The notes under the pieces: generated by a model
The model's database searches: none
Seen by the model: only the letters and a program-made list of their open reading frames with translations
What the model was told of the DNA's origin: nothing
Source of the DNA: Lactobacillus sp. 0.1XD8-4
GTDB taxonomy: Bacteria > Bacillota > Bacilli > Lactobacillales > Lactobacillaceae
Length of the DNA stretch: 34,454 nt
Assembly (NCBI RefSeq): GCF_009663775.1
Contig: NZ_RDBR01000026.1
Coordinates: forward strand, 1 to 34,454
Reading direction: 5' to 3'
Shown here: positions 24,211-32,749 of the stretch, in pieces
Numbering within the stretch: the first letter of the stretch is position 1
Layout of the letters: each line of letters opens with the position of its first letter
Position numbers and translations under genes: made by a program

Positions 24211-24843
24211 TAAAATCGAAAAGTACATTAAAATTGTTCCGATTAAAACAAAAATATGCCAAATGAAGTGTGTATATGGAGTTGGCCGACTATAAAAGAG
24301 GGCACCAATTGTAAACGCAAGGCCTCCAAGTAACAATAGACCAAAGCCGATTGGCCCTAATGCGCGCCATAATGGCATAAAAGCAACTAAACAAAGCCAA
24401 CCCATTAGAATATAGATAATGGTAGAGTATTTGCTTTTATGCTTGAGCCAAATGCATTTATAAACTATTCCAATAACAGAAAGTCCCCAAATAACACCGA
24501 AAATAGTCCAACCGAGCCAGCCACCGATACTAACAAGACAATAGGGAGTGTAAGTGGCTGCTATCAGGACAAAGATCATTGAGTGATCTAAAATTTGAAA
24601 TACTCGCTTGGCACGGGTAAAAATAAGCGCGTGGAACAAGGTTGATGAGAGGTAGAAAAGGATTAGCGCACTACCGTAAATGGTAAATGTTACTATTCTC
24701 ATAGGGCTGCCGGTATGAACTGCTCGAATGATTAATAAAATCAAACCGGCAATTGATAGACTGGCGCCAATTCCATGCGTAACAGCATTACCTATTTCGA
24801 TTAAAAGGGTATTGCGATTCCTAGTATTATTTTCTGTATTCAT
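24199..24843 (-). CDS. Hemolysin III / PAQR-family membrane protein
   Basis: A 214-residue protein with about seven hydrophobic helices. It carries the family's conserved polar sites: EIGNAVTHGIGA near the N-terminus, SSTLFHA, FQILDHSMIFVLIAATYTPYC and the C-terminal HFIWHIFVLIGTI. The histidines in FHA and HxxWH are the presumed zinc ligands of the PAQR/YqfA fold. Despite the name, a haemolytic role is not established for most members; Bacillus and E. coli homologues are linked to membrane-lipid homeostasis. The start is ATG at 24843-24841, with AAAGGGG on the complement at 24857-24851. It diverges from degV and converges on dfrA with a 12-base overlap. Confidence 0.88.
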   Translation of the reverse strand: MNTENNTRNRNTLLIEIGNAVTHGIGASLSIAGLILLIIRAVHTGSPMRIVTFTIYGSALILFYLSSTLFHALIFTRAKRVFQILDHSMIFVLIAATYTPYCLVSIGGWLGWTIFGVIWGLSVIGIVYKCIWLKHKSKYSTIIYILMGWLCLVAFMPLWRALGPIGFGLLLLGGLAFTIGALFYSRPTPYTHFIWHIFVLIGTILMYFSILLYV

Positions 24844-24891
24844 CAAAAGACCCCTTTCTAAAGACCAATGAATTCTCAAATTATTTTTGGT

Positions 24892-24944
24892 ATACTATAT
24901 GAATAGTAATTAGTCTTACAAAATTAGATAGAATTGAGTATAAT
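24892..24944. promoter_or_regulatory. Divergent hlyIII/degV promoters sharing a -35 element
   Basis: On the plus strand, TTACAA (24916-24921), a 17-base spacer and TATAAT (24939-24944) form a near-consensus degV promoter. On the minus strand the same six bases read TTGTAA and stand 16 bases before TATAGT (24899-24894) or 18 before TAGTAT (24897-24892), giving a promoter for hlyIII. Confidence 0.6.
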
Positions 24945-24958
24945 AGTATTTGAAATTG

Positions 24959-24985
24959 ATTATCTAGTTTTGATTACTAGATAAT
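24959..24985. promoter_or_regulatory. Inverted repeat in the degV leader
   Basis: ATTATCTAGT (24959-24968) and ACTAGATAAT (24976-24985) are perfect 10-base inverted copies around a 7-base centre, just after the expected transcription start of degV. It lacks a U-tract, so an operator or mRNA-stabilising hairpin is more likely than a terminator. Confidence 0.5.
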
Positions 24986-25021
24986 TATAGCACAAATTGT
25001 TCAGGAAGAGTGGTAAGTTTC

Positions 25022-25864
25022 ATGGCAAAGATAAAAATTGTTTGTGACTCATCGGCTGGATTAACTGATGAAGAAATAAAAAAGTATGACATTACAATTA
25101 TACCATTAAGTGTAATGATTGATGGGACGGTATATGTTGAACGTGAAACGATAACAAATGATCAGTTCCCTGCAATGATGCAAAATGCTAAGGCATTACC
25201 TAAGACATCTCAACCACCAATTGGTAAATTTGTTGATGCATTCGATAAATTAGGTGAAGATGGCAGCGAAGTATTATGTGTTACCATGATGGAATCAATT
25301 AGTGGAACAGTTCACGCAGCAGAACAAGCTGCGGGGATGACGAAGACAAAGGTTACTGTTTATGATTCTCAGACAACAGATCAAGGGATGGCTTTTCAAA
25401 TTGTGGAAGCTGCTGAAGTGATTGAAAACGGGGGCAGTGTTGATGATGCTATTGCAAAGATGCGAGAAGTTCTTAATAAATCTAAACTCTATCTTGCAAT
25501 TGATAACCTCGATAATTTAGTTGCTGGAGGACGAATTAGCAAGTTTGCTGGAGCTGTTTCAAATCTTCTTAACATTAAAGTTATGCTTCAAGTATATGGT
25601 GGTCAAATTCATATCGAGTCTAAGGGGCGCGGCTTAAAATCTATTCATAAAGAATGGGGCAAAATTCTTGATGAAATGGTGAGAGGGCCTAAAGTTAAGA
25701 AAATTGGTATATCCCATGTAGATGCTGGTAAAGAAGTAGAAAGATTACTAGCAAACTTAAAAGAACTTTACCCTCATATTGACGTCACAGTTAGAGAAAC
25801 AGTGCCAATTATTGCAACTCATACGGGAATGGGAGCTTGTTGTCTCCTATACTATACTGAATAA
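25022..25864 (+). CDS. DegV family fatty-acid-binding protein
   Basis: DegV proteins (FakB type) bind a fatty acid and present it to the kinase FakA for entry into phospholipid synthesis. The 280 residues begin MAKIKIVCDSSAGLTDEEIKKYDITIIPL, typical of the family. SQPPIGKFVDAF, CVTMMESISGTVHAA and the C-terminal ETVPIIATHTGMGACCLLYY also match, and cover the lipid-pocket loops. The start is set at ATG 25022; a GTG at 25010 falls in the AGGAAGAG ribosome site. Which fatty acid is bound cannot be told. plsY, the acyltransferase that uses FakB-derived acyl-phosphate, is also in this window but not adjacent. Confidence 0.9.
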   Translation: MAKIKIVCDSSAGLTDEEIKKYDITIIPLSVMIDGTVYVERETITNDQFPAMMQNAKALPKTSQPPIGKFVDAFDKLGEDGSEVLCVTMMESISGTVHAAEQAAGMTKTKVTVYDSQTTDQGMAFQIVEAAEVIENGGSVDDAIAKMREVLNKSKLYLAIDNLDNLVAGGRISKFAGAVSNLLNIKVMLQVYGGQIHIESKGRGLKSIHKEWGKILDEMVRGPKVKKIGISHVDAGKEVERLLANLKELYPHIDVTVRETVPIIATHTGMGACCLLYYTE

Positions 25865-25949
25865 TATAATAGCTAAGATAACTATCATAGTAGTTGTAGG
25901 ACATAAGCTAGCTTATTGCGTTATTTCTAAATTAATCGTAAAACTAGCG

Positions 25950-25984
25950 AGGCTGAGAAAAAGCAGAGGTTTTTTCTCAGCCTT
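25950..25984 (+). terminator. degV terminator
   Basis: AGGCTGAGAAAAA (25950-25962) pairs perfectly with TTTTTCTCAGCCT (25971-25983), loop of 8 bases, followed by a short T-rich tract. Only 29 bases separate it from the next start codon, so the following operon either has a promoter overlapping it or depends on read-through. Confidence 0.8.
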
Positions 25985-26012
25985 TATTTCTTAAAATAAT
26001 GAGGTACAGTAG

Positions 26013-26939
26013 ATGAAAAAGTGGAAACAATTATTATTGGTTGGATTGATCATGGTTGGGATTATTGGTGGAGGATGGTACGTCTATAATCATTCAACTA
26101 AGACGATGACTAATAACATTAAGTCGGTTGCACCAAAATATGTTGAGAAAAAAAACGTCAAGTTAGTTGCGCTTGGAGATTCTCTTACTCACGGCCAAGG
26201 AGATGAGGATAACAATGGTGGCTATGTTGGAATAATCAAGAATAAAATAGAACACCGTTATAAGCGGACCAACGTTACCACCGTCAACTATGGAGTGACT
26301 GGTGATCGGTCGGATCAGATTCTTGACCGGGTGAACCAGCAATCGCAATTACAAAAAGATTTGCAAACTGCTGACGTGATTACAATTACAGTTGGTGGAA
26401 ATGACTTAATGCAAATCCTTGAGAAGAACGTTATGGACTCTGAAGCTCAGGTTACCGATAGTGTTCATAAGGGTGAAAAAACGTATCAGCAAAAGCTAAC
26501 GAAATTATTTAATGCCGTTCGAAAAGAAAATCCCAATGCCCCGATTTTTGTAATGAGTATCTATAATCCTTTTTATACCTATTTTCCAGATATAACGATA
26601 ATTAATCAGTCTATTAGTGACTGGAATCAAGTAACTAAAGATACAATGGGGAATTATCGTCATATGTACTTCGTTGATATTAATAAGGTGATGTCTTATG
26701 GTCAATACCAGACAAAGAGTCAACGCCAGGAACTATTAAAGGAAGAAAAAAAGGCGAACCAAGGAAAAGTAAGTCAAAAGCGGGTAATCGAAATTATGAA
26801 TCATAAGGATCAAAACTTGAATAGGTATATTTCAACTGAAGATAATTTTCATCCCAATCATGCTGGATACAATCAAATAGCCACTTATTTGTTTAAATCA
26901 ATGGAAAAACACGACAGTTGGGAATTTACGAGGAGGTAA
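26013..26939 (+). CDS. Membrane-anchored SGNH/GDSL hydrolase, YpmR-like
   Basis: A 308-residue lipase/esterase-fold protein with an uncleaved N-terminal signal anchor (about 5-26, WKQLLLVGLIMVGIIGGGWYVY) that places the catalytic domain outside the membrane. Block I is ALGDSLTHG with the nucleophile S57. Block III is TVGGNDLM, supplying the oxyanion asparagine. Block V is DNFHPNH with D277 and H280 completing the triad. The neighbouring ypmS-like gene gives the ypmR-ypmS pair known from Bacillus. The natural substrate is unknown; lipids or wall acyl groups are plausible. GAGGTAC, about 8 bases before the ATG, is the ribosome site. Confidence 0.9.
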   Translation: MKKWKQLLLVGLIMVGIIGGGWYVYNHSTKTMTNNIKSVAPKYVEKKNVKLVALGDSLTHGQGDEDNNGGYVGIIKNKIEHRYKRTNVTTVNYGVTGDRSDQILDRVNQQSQLQKDLQTADVITITVGGNDLMQILEKNVMDSEAQVTDSVHKGEKTYQQKLTKLFNAVRKENPNAPIFVMSIYNPFYTYFPDITIINQSISDWNQVTKDTMGNYRHMYFVDINKVMSYGQYQTKSQRQELLKEEKKANQGKVSQKRVIEIMNHKDQNLNRYISTEDNFHPNHAGYNQIATYLFKSMEKHDSWEFTRR

Positions 26940-26941
26940 AG

Positions 26942-27544
26942 ATGAATAAGACTGAAGTGAAAAATATTAATTGGTGGAAATGGGCTTTTTTCTGTCTAGT
27001 TGCAGTAATCCTTATTGGCTGTGGAATAGTGATAAATAAAGCTACAGCACCTTCTCCTAATATTACAGTTACTAAACCGGTTAAACCAAGCGATTCATCA
27101 GTTACGGTTGAATTAAATAAAAAACAGGTAAATGCATTAGCGGCTAACTACTTGAATGAATTTTTAAAGGGACAAAAAGTTCGTTATGATTTTATTGTTG
27201 GTGATAAATATGCTACCCTGACAGGGAACACCAAATTTTTAGGAGCTAATGTTCGTTTTGCAATTAACTTCATTCCTGAAAGATTGCGTGATGAGAATGT
27301 TTTATTACGAGCAAAAGGATTAACCGTTGGACGGTTAAATATTCCGATTAAATTTGTAATGGGCTATATTGCTAAGAACTATGACATTCCTAAATGGGTG
27401 ACAATTAATCCATCGAAAAAAACAGTTTTATTAGACCTTAATCGGTATAGTAAACATCGTTCCTTAAAATATTCTGCTCAGGAGATAAATATGGCAGCAG
27501 GTCAATTTAAATTCCTCATTACGGTACCAACAAATAATCATTAG
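26942..27544 (+). CDS. YpmS family membrane protein (DUF2140)
   Basis: A 200-residue protein with one N-terminal membrane helix (about 13-33, WAFFCLVAVILIGCGIVINKA) and an extracellular domain resembling YpmS: VTVELNKKQVNALAANYLNEFL, GDKYATLTGNTKFLGANVRFAINFIPE and VGRLNIPIKFVMGYIAKNYDIPKWVTINPSKKTVLLDL. No enzymatic motif is visible. The start at 26942 follows GAGGAGG and lies two bases after the hydrolase stop, so the pair is translated together. Function unknown; co-occurrence suggests it works with the SGNH enzyme. Confidence 0.85.
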   Translation: MNKTEVKNINWWKWAFFCLVAVILIGCGIVINKATAPSPNITVTKPVKPSDSSVTVELNKKQVNALAANYLNEFLKGQKVRYDFIVGDKYATLTGNTKFLGANVRFAINFIPERLRDENVLLRAKGLTVGRLNIPIKFVMGYIAKNYDIPKWVTINPSKKTVLLDLNRYSKHRSLKYSAQEINMAAGQFKFLITVPTNNH

Positions 27545-27562
27545 GATAGGGGGAACACCAAA

Positions 27563-27784
27563 TTGCGAATGAGTTTTTATCAATTTTTAATGACACAGAG
27601 AAATCCTAATAGTGCAGATGAAGTTCAACAATTTGCCAATAACGCATTTTTTGACTCAGCATTTCCCAAACAATCGACCGATTTTGAAGAAATATCTAAA
27701 TATCTAGAAGAAAATGCAGATTATCTACCGTCGATGACAATTTTTGATGAGGCATGGCAACGTTATATTGATGCAATGAATTAA
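27563..27784 (+). CDS. YozE-like small protein (UPF0346)
   Basis: A 73-residue acidic protein closely matching YozE in pattern: [65 protein letters not shown]. The family folds as a SAM-like helical bundle and has no known function. The TTG at 27563 is preferred as start because AGGGGGA ends 8 bases before it; the in-frame ATG at 27569 is the alternative and would lose two residues. It stands between ypmS and rbgA. Confidence 0.85.
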   Translation: MRMSFYQFLMTQRNPNSADEVQQFANNAFFDSAFPKQSTDFEEISKYLEENADYLPSMTIFDEAWQRYIDAMN

Positions 27785-27797
27785 GGAGGAGAGAAAA

Positions 27798-28670
27798 ATG
27801 GCAATAATCCAGTGGTTTCCTGGGCATATGGCAAAAGCATTGCGACAGATTCGCGAGCAGATGACACTGGTAGATATTTTATTTGAATTAGTTGATGCCC
27901 GAGTTCCATATTCGTCACAAAATCCAGAAGTGGCATTAGCAGCGGGAGATAAACCTAAGCTATTAATTATGACAAAAACAGATCTTGCTGATCGTCAAAG
28001 ACTAAATGAATGGCTGACTTATTTTAAAGATCAGGGGCAACCAGTTTTGGCCCTTGATTCACGGCAAAATAATGTTGCAAAAATTGTTACTGCTAAAAGT
28101 AAGGAAATTCTTCATGACAAGCTTGCCGATGAGCAAGCAAAAGGAATGAAGAAGAGACCAATAAGAGCCATGTGTGTAGGAGTCCCTAACGTCGGTAAAT
28201 CAACGTTATTGAATCACCTTGTAAAGAAAAATGTTGCCGCTACTGGCAATCGGCCAGGAGTAACTACCGGCCAGCAATGGTTGCGATCGTCTGCTGAATT
28301 GGAGCTTTTAGATACTCCAGGAGTGTTATGGCATAAGTTTGCAACTCCTAAGCAGGGAATAATGTTAGCACTATCGGGGGCGATTAAAGATAGTTTGTAT
28401 GCCAAAGATGATGTGGCTATATTTGCTCTTGAATACTTACGTCAACACCAGCCGGAAAAATTAAAAGAGCGTTATCGCTTAACTGATGCAGATTTAGACG
28501 AAAGTGTTACCAATCCTGATTTGTTATTAACCATTACAGCTAAGATGGGACTTCGTGATGATTATGATCGTGCGAGTGAGCGATTGATATTTGATTTGCG
28601 GAAAGGAAAATTGGGACCAATTACTCTTGAAGTTCCTGGTGATTTAAATGAGGATGGCCTAAATGAGTAA
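27798..28670 (+). CDS. rbgA: Ribosome biogenesis GTPase RbgA (YlqF)
   Basis: A circularly permuted GTPase that matures the 50S subunit late in assembly. The G motifs appear in the permuted order: G4 as TKTD at 59-62 (where NKxD is usual), then G1 GVPNVGKST (about 127-135) and G3 DTPGVLW. WFPGHM at 6-11 carries H10, equivalent to the catalytic histidine of Bacillus RbgA, and a C-terminal helical RNA-binding domain follows. The 290 residues fit the family. AAGGAGGAG gives a strong ribosome site. The 3' end overlaps rnhB by 8 bases; rbgA-rnhB-dprA-topA is a conserved Firmicute order. Confidence 0.96.
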   Translation: MAIIQWFPGHMAKALRQIREQMTLVDILFELVDARVPYSSQNPEVALAAGDKPKLLIMTKTDLADRQRLNEWLTYFKDQGQPVLALDSRQNNVAKIVTAKSKEILHDKLADEQAKGMKKRPIRAMCVGVPNVGKSTLLNHLVKKNVAATGNRPGVTTGQQWLRSSAELELLDTPGVLWHKFATPKQGIMLALSGAIKDSLYAKDDVAIFALEYLRQHQPEKLKERYRLTDADLDESVTNPDLLLTITAKMGLRDDYDRASERLIFDLRKGKLGPITLEVPGDLNEDGLNE

Positions 28671-29433
28671 AGAAACGATCAGCCAGATAAAGGCGCACCT
28701 TCAGACAATAAAAAATCTTGATGATCCTTATCTCCAATTGCTAGTTAATGATTCGCGCAAAGGCGTTCAAACAGCAATTGACCAATTAAAACGACGCTTA
28801 GCCCGTCAGCAGGAAGCCTATGCAGCCTTTAAGAAAAGATTTAAATATGAAGAGTATTACTGGCAAAATGGTTGTCAATATGTTGCGGGGATGGATGAAG
28901 TTGGCCGAGGACCTTTAGCAGGACCGGTTGTTACGTGCGCAGTCATCTTAAATGCAGATTTTGACTTAATAGGTGTAACTGATTCAAAGCAATTGAGCCG
29001 AAATGAACGTGAAAAACTCTATTTAAAGATTATTAACGAGGCTGTTGAAGTAAGTATTGCAGTGAATGATCGGGCAACAATTGATAAATTGAATATTTAT
29101 GCCGCAACACAGGATGCTATGATTCGCGCTGTTAACCAGCTTCACCATCGACCAGATCACCTGATTGTTGATGCTGTTCCTTTAGCACTTGATATTCCGC
29201 AAACTACTTTGATTAAAGGAGATCAAAAAAGTATTAGTGTCGCAGCTGCTAGTATTGTTGCTAAAGAATACCGGGATCATTTAATGCGCGATTACGATTA
29301 CGTCTATCCTGGATATGGTTTTGCCCAAAACATGGGATATGGGACGAAGGAGCATTTAGCAGGTCTTGAAAAATTAGGTGCTTGTCCGATTCATCGTCAT
29401 TCATTTAGTCCCGTTCAAAAATATTTAAATTAA
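28663..29433 (+). CDS. rnhB: Ribonuclease HII
   Basis: Removes ribonucleotides and RNA primers from DNA-RNA hybrids. The 256 residues have an N-terminal helical extension (about 1-70) typical of Gram-positive RNase HII. The catalytic core GMDEVGRGPLAGPVVTCAVIL follows, with D78 and E79, then DSKQLSR, the central aspartate in LIVDAVPL and KSISVAAASIVAKEYRDHLM. Its ATG sits inside the end of rbgA, so translation is coupled. A 64-base AT-rich gap separates it from dprA. Confidence 0.97.
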   Translation: MSKETISQIKAHLQTIKNLDDPYLQLLVNDSRKGVQTAIDQLKRRLARQQEAYAAFKKRFKYEEYYWQNGCQYVAGMDEVGRGPLAGPVVTCAVILNADFDLIGVTDSKQLSRNEREKLYLKIINEAVEVSIAVNDRATIDKLNIYAATQDAMIRAVNQLHHRPDHLIVDAVPLALDIPQTTLIKGDQKSISVAAASIVAKEYRDHLMRDYDYVYPGYGFAQNMGYGTKEHLAGLEKLGACPIHRHSFSPVQKYLN

Positions 29434-29497
29434 AAAGTGCATTTTTAAAAAGTTTTCGTATATATATCTATGAGGATATGTTTATGGAGGCTTTTTT

Positions 29498-30361
29498 ATG
29501 TTACAAGTAAATACTTTTTTATTACGCTTGAGTTTATGCCGTGGAATCAGCTTAGTATCAAAATACCGTTTATGGGAGTGTGCGCAGCGAACGCGCTGCT
29601 TTAATAATCTCAATTTTTTAATTGAGCATTCCAACATCAGTTTGCGAAGCGCAACCGCATTTAAAAATAACTGGACTAGTACGGCTTTAGATGAGGCGAT
29701 GAAACTGAATGAACAGGAACAATTTATCACAATTGCTGACCCACTGTATCCACTAACCCTAAAAGAAACCTATTGTCCGCCATTAGTCCTTTTTTACCGC
29801 GGAAATTTGAGCTTGCTTCATCAATCGTCAATCGGTGTCGTTGGTACTCGTCAAATTACGGCCTATGGTCAGAGCGCGCTAAGAGGGTTGTTACCACCCC
29901 TGATAAAAAGACAGGTGGTTGTAGTTAGTGGTCTTGCACAAGGAGTTGATGGCTTTAGTCATGAGCTGACGTTAAAGTATGATGGACAAACGATTGGGGT
30001 AATTGGTTGCGGATTAGATCAGGCATATCCGCACAGCCATCAGCAATTACAAGACAATGTGGCTAGTCGCGGATTATTGATTTCTGAATATGGACGAGGG
30101 GAACCGCCACTCGCTTATCATTTTCCCGAGCGAAATCGAATTATTGCAGGGTTAAGTGAAGTTGTTTTAGTAGTAGAAGCAAAAAAGCGTAGCGGGAGTT
30201 TGATTACGGCTAATATTGCGCTTGATGAAAATCGAGCGGTTTGTGCTGTACCAGGACGAATAGATGCACCGCTGTCGGTTGGTTGCAATAGTCTGATTGC
30301 TGCTGGGGCTAAACTGATTTTGAAGGCGCAAGACCTTCTTGATGAATTTCGCTTAAATTAA
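29498..30361 (+). CDS. dprA: DNA processing protein DprA (Smf)
   Basis: Protects incoming single-stranded DNA and loads RecA during natural transformation; it is also kept in species not known to be transformable. The 287 residues have a short N-terminal region and the Rossmann-like DprA core: SIGVVGTRQITAYG (about 109-122), VVVSGLAQGVDGFSHE (SGLAxGVD motif), IGVIGCGLDQAYPHSHQQL, FPERNRIIAGLS, and AKKRSGSLITANIALDENRAVCAVPG. No C-terminal winged-helix domain follows. GGAGG lies about 8 bases before the ATG. An in-frame origin at the ATG gives the expected core, so no alternative start is needed. Confidence 0.94.
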   Translation: MLQVNTFLLRLSLCRGISLVSKYRLWECAQRTRCFNNLNFLIEHSNISLRSATAFKNNWTSTALDEAMKLNEQEQFITIADPLYPLTLKETYCPPLVLFYRGNLSLLHQSSIGVVGTRQITAYGQSALRGLLPPLIKRQVVVVSGLAQGVDGFSHELTLKYDGQTIGVIGCGLDQAYPHSHQQLQDNVASRGLLISEYGRGEPPLAYHFPERNRIIAGLSEVVLVVEAKKRSGSLITANIALDENRAVCAVPGRIDAPLSVGCNSLIAAGAKLILKAQDLLDEFRLN

Positions 30362-30418
30362 TAAGACTTGATTTATCGGCTGTTTTTGATTAAAATATTT
30401 TTTTCAGTTAGAGATTAT

Positions 30419-30450
30419 ATTTGACATATGATGGTCAAATGGATTAATAA
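30419..30450 (+). promoter_or_regulatory. topA promoter with overlapping inverted repeat
   Basis: TTGACA (30421-30426) is a consensus -35 box; TTAATA (30444-30449) at 17 bases or TAATAA at 18 is the -10 box. ATTTGAC (30419-30425) and GTCAAAT (30434-30440) are perfect 7-base inverted copies that cover the -35 box, a typical arrangement for a repressor operator. Confidence 0.6.
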
Positions 30451-30493
30451 TATTATTGAATGAAATATTAATAAATGTTAGGAGCCTACCAAA

Positions 30494-32614
30494 ATGGCAA
30501 CCAAAGCAACCAAAACGGCGACTAAAAAGACAACGCGTCGCCGCTCAAAAATTAAAAAGAATTTGGTGATTGTGGAATCACCATCAAAAGCGAAGACAAT
30601 TGGGAAATTCCTTGGCCGATCTTATAAGGTCGTTGCAAGTTTAGGGCATGTACGGGACTTGCCAAAGAGTCGGATGGGGGTCGATATCGAACATGACTAT
30701 ACACCAGACTATATCTCGATTCGTGGTAAGGGCGATGTAATTAAAGAATTACGAAAAGATGCTAAAAACGCTAAAGCAGTCTATTTAGCTTCTGATCCAG
30801 ATCGGGAAGGGGAAGCGATTGCTTGGCATGTTTCCAATATTCTTAAGCTTGATGATGACCAAAAAAATCGGGTTACTTTTAATGAAATTACTAAAGATGC
30901 AGTTAAAGAAGCATTCAAAGAACCGCGGACAATCAATATGGATTTGGTAGATGCCCAGCAAGCACGACGGGTATTAGACCGATTAGTTGGTTATTCAATT
31001 AGTCCGATTCTTTGGAAAAAGGTGAAAAAAGGCTTGAGTGCTGGTCGTGTGCAGTCAGTTGCGCTTTATCTGATAATTCAGCGGGAAAATGAGATTAAGA
31101 ATTTTAAGCCCGAAGAATATTGGACAATTGATGCCGATTTTAAGAAAGACAAAGATGAATTTAAGGCTAGTTTTTATGGTGAAAATGGTAAAAAAGTTGC
31201 CTTGAAAAATAATGATGATGTTCAAAAGGTCCTTGCTAAGATTGATAAGAAAAAAGACTTTGAAGTTACAAAAGTTACTAAACGGGAGCGGCGGCGGCAA
31301 CCGCAACCGCCGTATACCACGTCAACAATGCAGCAGGATGCTAACCGGCGCTTGAATTTCCGAACGCGAAAAACAATGATGGCCGCGCAAATGTTGTATG
31401 AGGGAATTGATATTAAAGAAGGAGCACCAGTGGGGTTAATCACCTATATGCGGACGGACTCAACCCGAATTGCATCAGTGGCAAAGCATGAAGCATCAAA
31501 TTATATTCATGAAAATTATGGGAGCGAATATGCAGCTATTAAGCCGGTGAAGGGGAAATTACCTGAAGGAGCTCAAGATGCTCATGAAGCAATTCGACCA
31601 ACTTCTGTGTATCGGACGCCGGCTAAAATGAAGCAGTACTTAACGAATGACCAATATAAACTGTATAGCTTAATTTGGTCGCGATTTGTTGCTAGCCAAA
31701 TGACAGCAGAAGTAATTGATACTATGAGCGTAAATTTACAGCAGAATGGTGTTGACTTCCGCGCAAATGGGTCTAAGGTTAAATTTCCTGGTTTTACTAA
31801 AGTTTATAAGCGTGGTAACGAAAAAGATAACGTATTGCCAGAATTGACAGAAGGCGATCATGCACAGATGATTAAGGATGATCCGGCACAGCACTTCACA
31901 CAACCACCTGCTCGGTATACAGAAGCGGCACTGATTAAAACCTTGGAAGAAAATGGTGTTGGACGACCGTCAACTTATGCTCCAACTCTGGATACGATTC
32001 AGCGGCGTTATTATGTCCGATTAGTATCGCGACATTTTGAACCTACCGAACTCGGTGAAATTGTAAATACAATTATTGAAAAGCAGTTCCCAGATATTGT
32101 AAATGTTCAATTTACCGCAGACATTGAAGGTAAACTTGATGAGATTGAAGAAGGAAAGCAAAATTGGATTAAAGTAGTCGATAAGTTCTACCAACCATTT
32201 TCTAAAGAAGTCGATGCAGCTGAAGAAGAAGTTGACAAAATTGAGATGAAAGATGAATTGGCTGGTACTGACTGTGAAATTTGTGGCGCCCCCATGGTAA
32301 TTAAAATGGGACGCTATGGTAAGTTTTACGCTTGTTCACGGTTCCCTAACTGTCGTAATACCAAGGCAATTGTAAAGGATATTGGAATTGCTTGTCCTAA
32401 ATGTAAAGTAGGAACCGTTGTTGAGCGGAAGTCAAAGAAAAATCGAACTTTCTATGGTTGCTCCCGTTATCCTGATTGTGACTTTGTTTCATGGGATAAA
32501 CCGATTGGCCGAAATTGTCCGAAAGATGGTCATTTTCTTGTTGAAAAAAAGGTCAAGGGAGGTAAGCAAGTTATTTGCCCTAACGGTGACTACGAAGAAG
32601 AAATTCAAAAGTAA
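30494..32614 (+). CDS. topA: DNA topoisomerase I
   Basis: Type IA topoisomerase that relaxes negative supercoils. The 706 residues begin with a basic Thr/Lys/Arg-rich extension (1-22) before the TOPRIM domain, whose acidic residues are E28 (VESPSKAKT) and D101, D103 and E105 (SDPDREGE). The nucleophile is Y318 in [10 protein letters not shown]-terminal zinc ribbons follow: CEICG...CSRFPNC and CPKC...CSRYPDC are complete, but the third reads CPKDGH...CPNGDY and has lost its second and fourth cysteines. TAGGAG about 10 bases upstream is the ribosome site. trmFO, xerC and hslVU, which follow topA in Bacillus and many lactobacilli, are absent here. Confidence 0.97.
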   Translation: MATKATKTATKKTTRRRSKIKKNLVIVESPSKAKTIGKFLGRSYKVVASLGHVRDLPKSRMGVDIEHDYTPDYISIRGKGDVIKELRKDAKNAKAVYLASDPDREGEAIAWHVSNILKLDDDQKNRVTFNEITKDAVKEAFKEPRTINMDLVDAQQARRVLDRLVGYSISPILWKKVKKGLSAGRVQSVALYLIIQRENEIKNFKPEEYWTIDADFKKDKDEFKASFYGENGKKVALKNNDDVQKVLAKIDKKKDFEVTKVTKRERRRQPQPPYTTSTMQQDANRRLNFRTRKTMMAAQMLYEGIDIKEGAPVGLITYMRTDSTRIASVAKHEASNYIHENYGSEYAAIKPVKGKLPEGAQDAHEAIRPTSVYRTPAKMKQYLTNDQYKLYSLIWSRFVASQMTAEVIDTMSVNLQQNGVDFRANGSKVKFPGFTKVYKRGNEKDNVLPELTEGDHAQMIKDDPAQHFTQPPARYTEAALIKTLEENGVGRPSTYAPTLDTIQRRYYVRLVSRHFEPTELGEIVNTIIEKQFPDIVNVQFTADIEGKLDEIEEGKQNWIKVVDKFYQPFSKEVDAAEEEVDKIEMKDELAGTDCEICGAPMVIKMGRYGKFYACSRFPNCRNTKAIVKDIGIACPKCKVGTVVERKSKKNRTFYGCSRYPDCDFVSWDKPIGRNCPKDGHFLVEKKVKGGKQVICPNGDYEEEIQK

Positions 32615-32663
32615 AAATCTTTTGGCAATTTTACTTAATTTTACTAGTAAAAGCTATTGAAAG

Positions 32664-32704
32664 AGCTTCCAAAATCTGCTATTGTGCGTTTGGAAGCTTT
32701 TTTG
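32664..32704 (+). terminator. topA terminator
   Basis: AGCTTCCAAA (32664-32673) and TTTGGAAGCT (32689-32698) are perfect 10-base complements with a 15-base loop, followed by a run of T. The loop and second arm also contain the -35 region of the next promoter. Confidence 0.88.
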
Positions 32705-32710
32705 TATACT
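32682..32710 (+). promoter_or_regulatory. galM promoter embedded in the topA terminator
   Basis: TTGTGC (32682-32687), 17 bases, then TATACT (32705-32710). The -35 box lies in the terminator loop and the spacer covers its second arm and U-tract. Confidence 0.55.
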
Positions 32711-32713
32711 TAA

Positions 32714-32729
32714 TGTTAAACGCTTATCA
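32714..32729. promoter_or_regulatory. LacI/CcpA-type operator at the galM start region
   Basis: TGTTAAACGCTTATCA has dyad symmetry of the form TGnTAAnCGnTTAnCA around a central CG, the style of LacI/GalR-family operators. It resembles cre but has one extra base in each half. It sits 3 bases after the -10 box, over the expected transcription start, where a bound repressor would block initiation. Confidence 0.5.
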
Positions 32730-32749
32730 TTTGAAGGGATCGATAACAT

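Noticed and set aside
31055-31443. Minus-strand frames inside topA
   Set aside because: They are antisense to conserved topoisomerase sequence and show no independent signals.
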